Below are positions 5,766-12,204 of a stretch of DNA of 14,919 bases, in pieces. The position numbers and the translations under genes are program-made. The stretch spans positions 1 through 14,919 of the forward strand of contig SFFP01000025.1 of assembly GCA_004556875.1 (NCBI GenBank), written 5' to 3'. Each line of letters opens with the position of its first letter. The first letter of the stretch is position 1. The notes beneath the pieces were generated by a model that was given only the letters and a program-made list of their open reading frames with translations, was not told where the DNA came from and searched no databases. Origin of the DNA: Ruminococcus flavefaciens. Lineage in GTDB: Bacteria > Bacillota_A > Clostridia > Oscillospirales > Ruminococcaceae.

Positions 5766-5800
5766 GAGCCGTCAGCAGGAAAGCTGAAAAACATCGGCTC
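5766..5800 (-). promoter_or_regulatory. Nested hairpin at the 5' end of the ligA transcript
   Basis: GAGCCG (5766-5771) pairs with CGGCTC (5795-5800), and inside it TCAGC (5772-5776) pairs with GCTGA (5783-5787). It begins within a few bases of the predicted transcription start and may stabilise the mRNA. It leaves the AAAGGAG binding site free. Confidence 0.5.
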
Positions 5801-5809
5801 ATTATCACT

Positions 5810-5838
5810 ATTATATCATGAAAGAAGTGAAATAGCAA
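5810..5838 (-). promoter_or_regulatory. Sigma-A promoter of ligA
   Basis: Read leftward, TTGCTA (5838-5833) and a perfect TATAAT (5815-5810) are 17 bp apart. Start predicted near 5803, giving a leader of about 65-70 nt. The -35 matches consensus at 4 of 6 positions, so moderate strength is inferred. Confidence 0.75.
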
Positions 5839-5910
5839 CAAGCACAGAAAAAGATAAGCCGCTTTTTTATTTATGACGCGAGCAAGGGGGGTAGTTCTCC
5901 GCCGGCTGTA

Positions 5911-5941
5911 AAACAAAAAGGGACGGAAAAACCGTCCCTTT
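5911..5941 (-). terminator. Terminator after eno
   Basis: A perfect 10-bp stem, AAAGGGACGG (5917-5926) / CCGTCCCTTT (5932-5941), with a 5-nt loop. Read leftward it is followed by TTTTTGTTT from 5919 down. It lies 18 bp after the eno stop codon and isolates ligA from eno. Confidence 0.92.
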
Positions 5942-5959
5942 GCAATGTGTGAATGACTA

Positions 5960-7261
5960 TTACTTCTTAACGTTGAATGCAGCCATACCCGGATATACTG
6001 CTGAAGCACCAAGCTCTTCCTCAATGCGGAGAAGCTGATTGTACTTAGCAACACGCTCAGATCTTGAAGGTGCACCTGTCTTGATCTGGCAGGTATTGAG
6101 AGCAACTGCAAGGTCAGCGATAGTTGTATCAGCTGTCTCACCTGATCTGTGTGAAGAAATAGCTGTATAGCCTGCCTTGTGTGCCATCTTGATAGCTTCA
6201 AGAGTCTCGGATACAGAACCGATCTGATTGAGCTTGATAAGGATAGAGTTGCCTGCGCCAAGTGAGATACCCTTTGAAAGTCTCTCTGTATTTGTTACGA
6301 AGAGATCGTCGCCAACGAGCTGAACCTTGTGACCGATCTGCTTTGTCATCTTCTGCCAGCCTTCCCAGTCCTCTTCGTCAAGACCGTCCTCGATAGAGAT
6401 GATAGGATACTTGTCAACAAGTGACTCCCAGTGAGCGATAAGCTCGTCTGATGTGAACTCTTTGCCGCTCTTTGGCTGCTTGTAGAAGCCCTTGCCCTTT
6501 TCGCTCTTCCACTCTGATGAAGCAGCGTCCATTGCGATCATGAAGTCCTTGCCGAGCTCAAATCCTGCTGCCTTGATAGCTTCGAGGATCTTTTCGATAG
6601 CTTCCTCATCGCTTGTGAGTTTGTTAGGTGCAAAGCCGCCCTCATCACCAACAGCTGTAACGTCGCCCATGTCCTTGATGAGCTTCTTGAGTGTGTGGAA
6701 TACTTCTGCACACCATCTGAGAGCTTCCTTGAATGTAGGAGCACCAACAGGCATTATCATGAATTCCTGTGTATCAACAGCGCTGTCAGCGTGTGCACCG
6801 CCGTTGAGAATGTTCATCATCGGTACAGGGAGCTTTGTGCCCTGAATGCCGCCGAGAAATCTGTAAAGCGGAATATCGAGTGCTGTTGCTGCTGCTCTTG
6901 CTGCTGCGATAGAAACTGCGAGGATAGCGTTTGCGCCAAGCTTTGACTTGTCCTTAGTGCCGTCAGCTTCGATCATTGCCTTGTCAACAGCGTAGATGTC
7001 AGAAGCGTCCATGCCTGTGAGTACGTCATTGATAACATTATTGATATTGTCAACAGCCTTCTGTACACCCTTGCCGAGGTAACGGCTCTTGTCACCGTCA
7101 CGAAGCTCAAGTGCCTCAAACTCACCTGTAGAAGCGCCGCTTGGTGCAGTACCTCTTCCAACTGTTCCGTCTACAAGGTAAACCTCAGCCTCAACTGTAG
7201 GATTTCCTCTTGAGTCCATGATCTCTCTGCCGATGACCTTTTCGATTTCTAAATAGCTCAT
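5960..7261 (-). CDS. eno: Enolase (phosphopyruvate hydratase)
   Basis: Interconverts 2-phosphoglycerate and phosphoenolpyruvate in glycolysis and gluconeogenesis, as a cytoplasmic Mg2+-dependent homo-oligomer. At 433 residues it is full length. The N-terminal capping domain includes SRGNPTVEAEV (17-27) and GAPSGASTG-type loop SGASTGE (41-47). Catalytic residues expected for the family are present: E207 in GDEGGFAP, K343 in LIKLNQIG, and H371 in SSHRSGETAD; Mg2+ ligands D245, E291 and D318 are in place. AGGAG is 6 nt before the ATG at 7261. It is a single-gene unit with its own strong promoter, a structured leader and a terminator. Confidence 0.98.
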   Translation of the reverse strand: MSYLEIEKVIGREIMDSRGNPTVEAEVYLVDGTVGRGTAPSGASTGEFEALELRDGDKSRYLGKGVQKAVDNINNVINDVLTGMDASDIYAVDKAMIEADGTKDKSKLGANAILAVSIAAARAAATALDIPLYRFLGGIQGTKLPVPMMNILNGGAHADSAVDTQEFMIMPVGAPTFKEALRWCAEVFHTLKKLIKDMGDVTAVGDEGGFAPNKLTSDEEAIEKILEAIKAAGFELGKDFMIAMDAASSEWKSEKGKGFYKQPKSGKEFTSDELIAHWESLVDKYPIISIEDGLDEEDWEGWQKMTKQIGHKVQLVGDDLFVTNTERLSKGISLGAGNSILIKLNQIGSVSETLEAIKMAHKAGYTAISSHRSGETADTTIADLAVALNTCQIKTGAPSRSERVAKYNQLLRIEEELGASAVYPGMAAFNVKK

Positions 7262-7420
7262 AATGTACTCCTATCTGCCGCTTTGCATAAACGGCTTATA
7301 TTTATCAACGTGAAAACACGTTATGATCCTTGCAGGCTTTGAAAAATCTCCGCCTTATCCGTAAGCGAAAACCGAAAGAAGCCTGCAATGATTTATTCGC
7401 ACAGTTAGATAAATCTAACC
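7262..7420 (-). promoter_or_regulatory. Structured leader of eno, about 160 nt, several hairpins
   Basis: From the predicted start near 7420 the leader contains, in order, a perfect 7-bp hairpin (7404-7419, GTTAGAT/ATCTAAC, which overlaps the start itself), a 9-bp long-range stem (TGCAGGCTT 7331-7339 with AAGCCTGCA 7379-7387) enclosing 39 nt with a further small helix, a perfect 6-bp hairpin with a 4-nt loop (7307-7322), and a GCCG/CGGC hairpin (7277-7295) just before the ribosome binding site. It does not show the conserved core of the fluoride riboswitch, the T-box or other classes known to me. Function unknown. Confidence 0.5.
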
Positions 7421-7426
7421 AATAAA

Positions 7427-7455
7427 ATAATACCACTTTAACTATATTTTGTCAA
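7427..7455 (-). promoter_or_regulatory. Strong sigma-A promoter of eno
   Basis: Read leftward, a perfect TTGACA (7455-7450) and TATTAT (7432-7427) with a 17-bp spacer. Near-consensus strength fits a glycolytic gene. Confidence 0.87.
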
Positions 7456-7482
7456 TGTAACAGGCGGTTTATTCAACTCAGT

Positions 7483-7553
7483 TTGTAAAAGCTAACTTAA
7501 ATATCAAACATAGTATTTATATAATTTGTTAGTATTTCATAACGCTTTTACAA
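7483..7553. repeat. 10-bp perfect inverted repeat enclosing 51 AT-rich bases upstream of eno
   Basis: TTGTAAAAGC (7483-7492) and GCTTTTACAA (7544-7553) are exact reverse complements. The left arm is followed by TAAC, and GTTAG at 7528-7532 can pair with CTAAC at 7492-7496. It lies between the gfo-family gene terminator and the eno promoter. No gene is seen inside. Confidence 0.6.
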
Positions 7554-7554
7554 C

Positions 7555-7601
7555 AAAAAAGAGCACTCTCTCAGCCGTATTTTCAGGCTGAAAAAATGCT
7601 C
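7555..7601 (-). terminator. Terminator after the Gfo/Idh/MocA gene
   Basis: Read leftward, 7601-7586 pairs with 7576-7561 as a continuous 16-bp stem when G-U pairs are allowed, with a 9-nt loop, and six Ts follow. It is 8 bp after the stop codon. Confidence 0.92.
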
Positions 7602-7609
7602 CTTAAATA

Positions 7610-8590
7610 TTATTCCTCAGGGAACTTCATGCCCCACTGTCTGCGGCATTCGTCCATTATCTCCATTACCTCAATGGTGTCGCTGTGAGGAACGAGACTG
7701 CTTTCAAGAGCACCCTTTTCGAGACAGCTGTGAACCTCGTCCACCTCGTACTCATAGCCGTTGATGTCATCGGGACGAATGAACTTCTCTATCTCAGTGC
7801 CGTCTTTACTGTAAAGTGCTCCCTCACAGGTGCAGTGAAACCAGTTGCCGAGGATAATATAACCCTTGCTTCCCGATATTACGGCATTATTGCTGAGCTG
7901 TATCTCAAAGCCGTTGTCGGCGGAAACAAATGCACCGTTTTTATAGCGCAGAATAATGCTGTTGCTGATATCCACGCCGTAACGCATATGTGCATTGCTG
8001 ATTATCTCATCGGGCATACCAAGCAGGTCGTGCGCAAGAGTCAGCGGATAGATACCTAAATCCAGCAGACAGCCGCCGCCGCAGTCGTCACGGAAAAGCC
8101 TGTCATTCGGGTCATATGGGATATAGTTTGCGAAATCAGCCTTTATGTACTCGATATCGCCTATCATTCCCGAAGCTATCCACTCCTTCATCTTCCTGTA
8201 GACAGGTCTGCACTTCATCCACATTGCTTCCATGAAGAAAAGACCCTTTTCCTTAGCCAGTGCAAGAAGCTGTTTTGTCTGATCAGCGTTGAGAGTAAGC
8301 GTCTTTTCACACAGCACGTTCTTGCCGTTTTCAAGGCAGAGAACTGCGTCATCATAGTGCGAAGCCATAGGTGTTGCGATATAGACTATCTCTGCATCGC
8401 TCTGTTCAGCGAAAGCCTTATAGCTTCCGTAGCTTTTTTCAAATCCGAACTCCTTTGCAAAGGCTTCAGCCTTGTCAGCGGTTCTCGAAGCGACTCCGCA
8501 AAGCTGTGCATTTTCGTTATGCTTCAGCGCTGTGGCAAAGGTATGAGCTATCTTGCCTGTGCCGATAACTCCCCATTTATACTTTTTCAT
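7610..8590 (-). CDS. Gfo/Idh/MocA-family NAD(P)-dependent oxidoreductase
   Basis: The 326-residue protein has an N-terminal Rossmann domain with VIGTGKIA (8-15) for NAD(P) binding, the family's E-K-x motif as CEKT at 94-97 (K96 predicted catalytic; Thr replaces the usual Pro), and the C-terminal domain with GGGCLLDLGIYPL (171-183) and H187, matching the usual Asp/His catalytic positions. The pattern resembles the dihydrodiol-dehydrogenase-like branch acting on sugars or small diols, but the substrate cannot be told from sequence. AGGAG is 6 nt before the ATG and overlaps the stop codon of the upstream LOR gene; the two genes are 9 bp apart and probably co-transcribed. A strong terminator follows. 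Confidence 0.9.
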   Translation of the reverse strand: MKKYKWGVIGTGKIAHTFATALKHNENAQLCGVASRTADKAEAFAKEFGFEKSYGSYKAFAEQSDAEIVYIATPMASHYDDAVLCLENGKNVLCEKTLTLNADQTKQLLALAKEKGLFFMEAMWMKCRPVYRKMKEWIASGMIGDIEYIKADFANYIPYDPNDRLFRDDCGGGCLLDLGIYPLTLAHDLLGMPDEIISNAHMRYGVDISNSIILRYKNGAFVSADNGFEIQLSNNAVISGSKGYIILGNWFHCTCEGALYSKDGTEIEKFIRPDDINGYEYEVDEVHSCLEKGALESSLVPHSDTIEVMEIMDECRRQWGMKFPEE

Positions 8591-8599
8591 AGTGATCTC

Positions 8600-9079
8600 C
8601 TATCTGCTTGACTGCGAATTATCGATAACGCAGTCGATAGCAATTATTACCGCAATTACCATTAGAATATCTCTGTCATTTGCGATGTCAACTTCAAAGC
8701 TGTCGCCCCACGCCATCCACTTCTTATGAATAGAAGCAAGATACTGTCCGCCGTAGCGTATAGTATAATCATGTGCCATATAATCGCCGTCGATAGTCCA
8801 GTTAAGTCCCTCAACACGGTAATCCTGCTTAAAAAGACGGAATTCCTTTACCACATCGGCAATATGCTCGTCACCTAAAAATACCGAAAAGCGCGGCATC
8901 AAAGTAAGAAGCTTCTGCTGTATGAAAGCTACCTCATTATTCATATCGTCATAGATGTGCATTTTGCGTCCTATGGACAATATCTCAGACTTTCCCGTAA
9001 ACATGACATTGCCGAATTCATCGGTAACTGTCGTACTCTGTGTAAGTGAAAAGGCTTTCTGTTTAAAATAAAGTTTCAT
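8600..9079 (-). CDS. LURP-one-related / YxjI-like (tubby-fold) protein
   Basis: The 159-residue protein fits the LURP-one-related family (YxjI of Bacillus; DUF567), a beta-barrel around a central helix. Typical features are the N-terminal KLYFKQKAFSL strand, GNVMFTGKSE, the middle segment LLTLMPRFSVF, alternating strands around WTIDGDYMAHDYTI, and a C-terminal hydrophobic helix DILMVIAVIIAIDCVID (about 137-153). No enzymatic residues are known for the family and its role is not established; phospholipid or membrane association has been proposed by likeness to scramblases. AGGGGG is 6 nt before the ATG. It lies 28 bp after the TrmH-family gene and 9 bp before the oxidoreductase gene, so it is the middle member of a three-gene run. 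Confidence 0.8.
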   Translation of the reverse strand: MKLYFKQKAFSLTQSTTVTDEFGNVMFTGKSEILSIGRKMHIYDDMNNEVAFIQQKLLTLMPRFSVFLGDEHIADVVKEFRLFKQDYRVEGLNWTIDGDYMAHDYTIRYGGQYLASIHKKWMAWGDSFEVDIANDRDILMVIAVIIAIDCVIDNSQSSR

Positions 9080-9107
9080 AGTTTTCCCCCTGTATCATGT
9101 AAATATG

Positions 9108-9917
9108 TTATCTTCCAAGCTGCCAGAAAGCGACTGCGCTTGCCGCCGCAACGTTAAGCGAGTCCACATCGTGCGACATTGGTATTTTCACCGTATAGTC
9201 GCAGTCGGCAACTGTCTTGTCGGCAAGTCCCTCGCCCTCAGTGCCAAGAACTATGGCAAGCTTTTTCTCTGCCGCAAGCTCAGGCGCTTCTATGCTCACG
9301 GAATTATCGCTTAATGCCATTGCAGCTGTTCTGAACCCCATTTCTCTCAGCTGCTGAGGATAATCCGTATCGCTGTCAAGGTAAGTCCACGGTATCTGAA
9401 ACACCGTTCCCATGCTGACTCTCGATGAACGCCTGTAGAGCGGGTCTGAACAGGCAGGAGTCAGCAGGACTGCGTCCATGTTAAGTGCAGCTGCGGAACG
9501 GAAAATAGCTCCCACATTTGTAGGATTTACCACGTTTTCAAGGACTGCAACACGCCTTGCATTTCCGCATATATCGCTGACATTTGGAAGTATACGTCTT
9601 CTGAACGCACAAAGCGCTCCGCGAATGAGCTTAAAGCCTGTGATATCAGTTATCTCGTCAAATCCGCCTGCATAGACGCTAACATCACCGCATTTTGCGA
9701 GGATATCCTTCATCTGTCCGTCAATATCCCTGCTCTCCATGAGAAAAGCGTAAGGCTCATAACCGCCGTTGAGCGCACGTTCTATGACCTTAGGACTTTC
9801 CGCCACAAAAAGTCCCATATCAGGCTCGAAACAGTGCAGGAGCTGCGGCTCTGAAAGACCTGTGAATATCGCAAGTTCCTCTTTTTTCTCAGGAGTAATA
9901 TCAATTATTTTCGCCAT
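9108..9917 (-). CDS. TrmH/SpoU-family RNA 2'-O-methyltransferase
   Basis: A SAM-dependent SPOUT methyltransferase of about 269 residues. The N-terminal substrate-binding part (about 1-105) includes FVAESPKVIERAL (37-49). The C-terminal knotted domain carries the three SPOUT motifs: NPTNVGAIFRSAAA (131-144, with N134 and R140), VLGTEGEGL (223-231) and IPMSHDVDSLNVAAASAVA (245-263). These predict ribose methylation of rRNA or tRNA; the target nucleotide cannot be assigned. The ribosome binding site is weak (GGTGA, about 9 nt upstream). It follows a terminator after upp and no promoter is visible in the short gap, so read-through from upp is likely. Confidence 0.92.
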   Translation of the reverse strand: MAKIIDITPEKKEELAIFTGLSEPQLLHCFEPDMGLFVAESPKVIERALNGGYEPYAFLMESRDIDGQMKDILAKCGDVSVYAGGFDEITDITGFKLIRGALCAFRRRILPNVSDICGNARRVAVLENVVNPTNVGAIFRSAAALNMDAVLLTPACSDPLYRRSSRVSMGTVFQIPWTYLDSDTDYPQQLREMGFRTAAMALSDNSVSIEAPELAAEKKLAIVLGTEGEGLADKTVADCDYTVKIPMSHDVDSLNVAAASAVAFWQLGR

Positions 9918-9929
9918 TATTTTTCACCG

Positions 9930-9979
9930 TTTTTATAAAAAGAGAGCCGAAAGACCGACTCATATGATCCTCAGCTCTC
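9930..9979 (-). terminator. Terminator after upp
   Basis: Read leftward, GAGAGCTGA (9979-9971) pairs with TCGGCTCTC (9950-9942) with one G-U pair, then TTTTTATAAAAA. It begins 10 bp after the upp stop codon and lies just upstream of the TrmH-family gene. Confidence 0.82.
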
Positions 9980-9988
9980 CTGAAATGC

Positions 9989-10618
9989 TTATTTTGTTCC
10001 GAAAATTCTGTCGCCTGCGTCACCAACGCCCGGAACGATGTACTTGTCCTCGTTGAGTTTTTCGTCCATAACTCCTGCGTATATCTCAACATCGGGGTGA
10101 GCCTTCTGAACAGCCTCAACACCCTCAGGTGAGCAGATGATGCACATGAACTTGATATGCTTAACGCCTAATTTTTTCAGCTCGTTGATAGCTGCAACAG
10201 CTGAGTTTCCTGTAGCAAGCATAGGGTCAACTATAATAGCGTCACGCTCTTCGATGTCGTCAGGCATCTTTGCGTAATACTGCACAGGTATTTTTGTCTC
10301 AGGGTCACGGAAAAGTCCGATATGACCGATCTTTGCAGCAGGAACAAGTGTTGTTACACCGTCTATCATGCCGAGTCCTGCACGGAGAATAGGTATAAAA
10401 GCAAGCTTTCTGCCTGAGATTATCTTTGTCTTTGCAACTGCAAGAGGAGTTTCAAGCTCGATCTCCTTCAGAGGAAGGTCTCTTGTAGCCTCATAGCATA
10501 TGAACATCGCGATCTCTGAAACAAGCTCACGGAATTCCTTAGTACCTGTGTTTTTGTCTCTGAGAAGTGAGATCTTATGCTGTACCAGCGGATGGTCAAT
10601 GATGTGTAATTCTGCCAT
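9989..10618 (-). CDS. upp: Uracil phosphoribosyltransferase
   Basis: Salvages uracil by joining it to PRPP to give UMP and pyrophosphate. The 209-residue length is standard. Visible features are the N-terminal HIIDHPLVQHKISLLRD (5-21), the GRKLAFIPILRAGLGM segment (69-84), the PRPP loop IIVDPMLATGNSA (128-140) and the C-terminal uracil-binding signature GVGDAGDRIFGT (197-208). GGGG preceded by AAA lies 8 nt before the ATG at 10618. It is the last gene of the fhs-tsaE-tsaB-rpiB-upp run, 14 bp after rpiB, and a terminator follows. Confidence 0.98.
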   Translation of the reverse strand: MAELHIIDHPLVQHKISLLRDKNTGTKEFRELVSEIAMFICYEATRDLPLKEIELETPLAVAKTKIISGRKLAFIPILRAGLGMIDGVTTLVPAAKIGHIGLFRDPETKIPVQYYAKMPDDIEERDAIIVDPMLATGNSAVAAINELKKLGVKHIKFMCIICSPEGVEAVQKAHPDVEIYAGVMDEKLNEDKYIVPGVGDAGDRIFGTK

Positions 10619-10632
10619 AATAATAGCCCCTT

Positions 10633-11070
10633 TCAGTTTTTATTCTCGATCTCGGTGATAAGGTCGATACGTCTCTGATGACGGCCGCCCTCAAATCCCG
10701 TAGTAAGGAAAATCTCAGCAAGCTCACAGGCAAGACCCTGTCCGAGAGTTCTTGCGCCCATGCACATAACGTTTGCGTTGTTGTGCAGACGTGTGAAACG
10801 TGTAGAGAAAGAGTCTGAGCAAAGTGCAGCTCTTATTCCCTTGAACTTATTTGCAGCAATGGACATACCGATGCCTGTACCGCAGATAAGGATACCCTTT
10901 TCACAGTTTCCGTCAAGTACCTCTTTGCATACCTTTTCAGCAATTACAGGGTAATCGCAGGGTTCACCATCTGTGCCCATATCCCTGAACTCAAATCCCT
11001 TTGCAGAAAGCTCTTCGATAATTGCCTTTTTCATTTCCACACCTGCGTGGTCACAGCCTATTGCTATCAT
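10633..11070 (-). CDS. rpiB: Ribose-5-phosphate isomerase B
   Basis: Interconverts ribulose 5-phosphate and ribose 5-phosphate in the pentose phosphate pathway, feeding PRPP synthesis and so the adjacent upp. The chosen start gives 145 residues beginning MIAIGCDHAG, the usual N-terminus of the family. GGAG at 11080-11083 lies 9 nt before this ATG, whereas the upstream in-frame ATGs at 11085 and 11079 have no binding site and overlap or touch GGAG. The active-site Cys (ILICGTGIGMSIAANK, C63) and His (LHNNANV, H96) are present, with Asp7 and His8 near the N-terminus. The related LacA/LacB galactose-6-phosphate isomerases cannot be fully excluded, but the context favours RpiB. Confidence 0.95.
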   Translation of the reverse strand: MIAIGCDHAGVEMKKAIIEELSAKGFEFRDMGTDGEPCDYPVIAEKVCKEVLDGNCEKGILICGTGIGMSIAANKFKGIRAALCSDSFSTRFTRLHNNANVMCMGARTLGQGLACELAEIFLTTGFEGGRHQRRIDLITEIENKN

Positions 11071-11095
11071 TCTAAACATCTCCATTTATAGTGAA

Positions 11096-11782
11096 TTACT
11101 TGCTTTTAGCTTCCAGATCCTTTTCAGCCTTTACCTTCTGAAGATAGGATACCTCCAGCTCGTCAGGCTCTGTAAGCTTTCTTGAAACTCCTGCAAGGCA
11201 CACGCCCACAGCACTCTGAAGCCTTCCCTGAGGCGGAGCGATAATAAATGCAGGAGAATTGTATGTGTTGTAAAATTCAGCCGCTCCATCGCCGCAGAGC
11301 AAAGCCTCCTTAACATTGAGCGCAAGGTACATTGCCAGCTCATCACGAGAGATTATCTGCTCCTCTGTGGCCTGCTCAACGCAGTAGCCGTCGCTCTTAT
11401 AGGTACAGGTGTAAACCAGCTCTCCCCTTGCCTTCATGATGGCACATATATGTCCTTTATAGGCAAGGTTGCTGCAGGCAAGTCCCAGCAGAGTCGAAAC
11501 TCCGCAGCATTTAACGCCAAGTCCGAAGCTGAGAGCCTTTACAGCCGCAACTCCTATCCTGAGTCCTGTATACGAACCGGGTCCGTTTGCAGCAGCTATG
11601 CCGTCAAGGTCTGAAAGCTCTTTTCCTGCCTGTGCAAGAACGTCCTTGACCATGGGCATTATCACCTGTGAATGTGTCTTTTGAGTATACACGGTGCTCT
11701 GAGCGAGAAACAGCTCAGACTCCGAGTCAAAAAGTGCTGCGGAAGCTGTCTTTCCCGATGTATCAATCCCAAGCAGCAGCAA
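11096..11782 (-). CDS. tsaB: tRNA threonylcarbamoyladenosine biosynthesis protein TsaB
   Basis: An ASKHA-fold partner of TsaD needed for N6-threonylcarbamoyladenosine at position 37 of ANN-decoding tRNAs. The N-terminal LLLGIDTSGKTASAAL and the NGPGSYTGLRIG motif (about 67-78) identify it, and THSQVIMPMV fits the conserved HSxxL-type helix. The start is chosen at a TTG at 11782, with GGTGG 5 nt upstream and an N-terminus in line with the family (M-L-L-L-GIDTS; 228 residues). An upstream TTG at 11800 would add six residues and has no binding site. The start lies inside the end of tsaE in another frame, so translation is coupled. The C-terminal half is less conserved, as usual. Confidence 0.93.
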   Translation of the reverse strand: MLLLGIDTSGKTASAALFDSESELFLAQSTVYTQKTHSQVIMPMVKDVLAQAGKELSDLDGIAAANGPGSYTGLRIGVAAVKALSFGLGVKCCGVSTLLGLACSNLAYKGHICAIMKARGELVYTCTYKSDGYCVEQATEEQIISRDELAMYLALNVKEALLCGDGAAEFYNTYNSPAFIIAPPQGRLQSAVGVCLAGVSRKLTEPDELEVSYLQKVKAEKDLEAKSK

Positions 11783-12203
11783 ATCTTCCACCGTCCTCAA
11801 TTATAATTTCTCTGTCATTTTCGCCAATGCTGTTTATAGTGATGTAAATAGTGTCTTTAGGGAGAAATTCGGCGATATTCTCAGACCATTCCACAGCCGC
11901 AACGTTCTCGTCAAAGGGATAGTCATAGAAACCGGTAGTCTCCAGCCCCTCTTCAGTCTCAATGCGGTACATATCAAAATGGTAGAGCGTCATATTCTCT
12001 CCGCGGTACTCGTTTACAAGGGCAAAAGTAGGCGAAGTAACGTTATCGCCCAGTCCCATGCCTATTGCAAGTCCTCTTGTGAAAGTGGTCTTGCCTGCGC
12101 CGAGACCGCCCTTATACGCTATCATATCTCCCGCTCTGAGGAGACCTCCGAGCTTTTTTGCAGCCTCGATAGTCTCCTGCGGTGAATGAGTAATTATCTT
12201 CAT
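11763..12203 (-). CDS. tsaE: tRNA threonylcarbamoyladenosine biosynthesis ATPase TsaE
   Basis: The P-loop ATPase that works with TsaB and TsaD in the t6A pathway. At 146 residues it is of normal size. The Walker A motif GGLGAGKTT spans 32-40, followed by TRGLAIGMG, the SPTFALVNEY segment (57-66), YHFDMYRI (74-81; Asp77 likely Mg2+-coordinating) and AAVEWSENI (102-110), all family landmarks. ATG at 12203 is one base beyond the fhs stop TGA, and the best binding site, AGGA, lies in the last codons of fhs, so reinitiation after fhs is likely. The gene's 3' end overlaps the start of tsaB. Confidence 0.96.
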   Translation of the reverse strand: MKIITHSPQETIEAAKKLGGLLRAGDMIAYKGGLGAGKTTFTRGLAIGMGLGDNVTSPTFALVNEYRGENMTLYHFDMYRIETEEGLETTGFYDYPFDENVAAVEWSENIAEFLPKDTIYITINSIGENDREIIIEDGGRFAAAWD

Positions 12204-12204
12204 A

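Noticed and set aside
5722..6261. 179-residue - strand reading frame overlapping the end of eno
   Set aside because: It lies in another frame of eno and extends across the eno terminator and the ligA promoter; the composition is low-complexity Leu/Ser/Arg and no binding site is seen.
7262..7460. Fluoride riboswitch or T-box upstream of eno
   Set aside because: The conserved fluoride core and the T-box GGUGG/antiterminator signature are not visible, so only an unclassified structured leader is reported.
11071..11085. rpiB starting at ATG 11085 or 11079
   Set aside because: No ribosome binding site upstream of either, while GGAG is correctly placed for ATG 11070, which also gives the standard N-terminus MIAIGCDHAG.
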